Below, in pieces: positions 22,521-22,569 of a stretch of 22,569 nt of DNA. The DNA is taken from positions 1-22,569 of the forward strand of contig CAJULP010000100.1 of the NCBI GenBank assembly GCA_910587295.1. The letters are read 5' to 3'. The translations under genes and the position numbers were made by a program. How positions within the stretch are numbered: position 1 is the stretch's first letter; each line of letters begins with the position of its first letter. The notes under the pieces were generated by a model. The model made no database searches. It was not told the origin of the DNA and saw only the letters and a program-made list of their open reading frames with translations. The stretch comes from an uncultured Lachnospiraceae bacterium (GTDB taxonomy: Bacteria; Bacillota; Clostridia; Lachnospirales; Lachnospiraceae).

Positions 22521-22569
22521 CAGTTTTTTGGTTTATGTTGTATTGTTGAGTTACCACACACAACTGCAA

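Overview
The window looks like a chromosomal segment of a Gram-positive gut-type anaerobe of the class Clostridia, most likely Lachnospiraceae. The reasons are ScpA/ScpB and a DacF-type carboxypeptidase, AGGAGG ribosome-binding sites, a biotin-dependent sodium-pump decarboxylase operon, an AAA-ATPase-like/PD-(D/E)XK protein, and a membrane-anchored T7-lysozyme-type amidase. The species cannot be fixed from sequence alone.

Layout. (1) 1-1470: a decayed IS110-family insertion sequence. Its transposase carries three nonsense codons and two frameshifts. The non-coding left part (1-208) has nested perfect inverted repeats and sits where IS110 elements encode their bridge RNA. (2) 1578-9526, minus strand: a surface-polysaccharide block. 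It holds a GT-C membrane glycosyltransferase overlapping a polyprenyl-phosphate-type GT2, then an AAA-ATPase-like protein with its own strong promoter, then GT4, GT2 and RfaS-like glycosyltransferases. The last two genes are visibly far more AT-rich than the rest. (3) 9634-10961: a secreted protein of unknown function and a divergent XRE-family regulator, separated by helically phased palindromes that overlap the secreted-protein promoter. (4) 10975-13007: a membrane-anchored zinc amidase with an Arg-rich cytoplasmic head, and a NYN-domain protein with two OST-HTH/LOTUS-like repeats. (5) 13096-18493, minus strand: a five-gene operon in the order carboxyltransferase, OadG-like lipoprotein, biotin carrier, OadB sodium pump, OadA/5S carboxyltransferase, closed by a hairpin terminator. 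(6) 18713-22391: dacF on the plus strand meets scpB-scpA on the minus strand head-on with three bases between the stop codons; a metallophosphoesterase gene follows.

How the genes fit together. The five-gene operon contains both halves of a transcarboxylase (5S-type and 12S-type) plus the membrane subunits of a Na+-pumping decarboxylase. It could therefore exchange carboxyl groups between oxaloacetate and an acyl-CoA, or decarboxylate one of them to build a sodium gradient. The glycosyltransferase block probably builds a variable surface glycan, and the XRE/secreted-protein pair sits at its transcriptional head. The most interesting points are the bridge-RNA-like region, the phased operator array, and the composite, partly divergent carboxyltransferase operon. 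No CRISPR array, tRNA or rRNA was seen.
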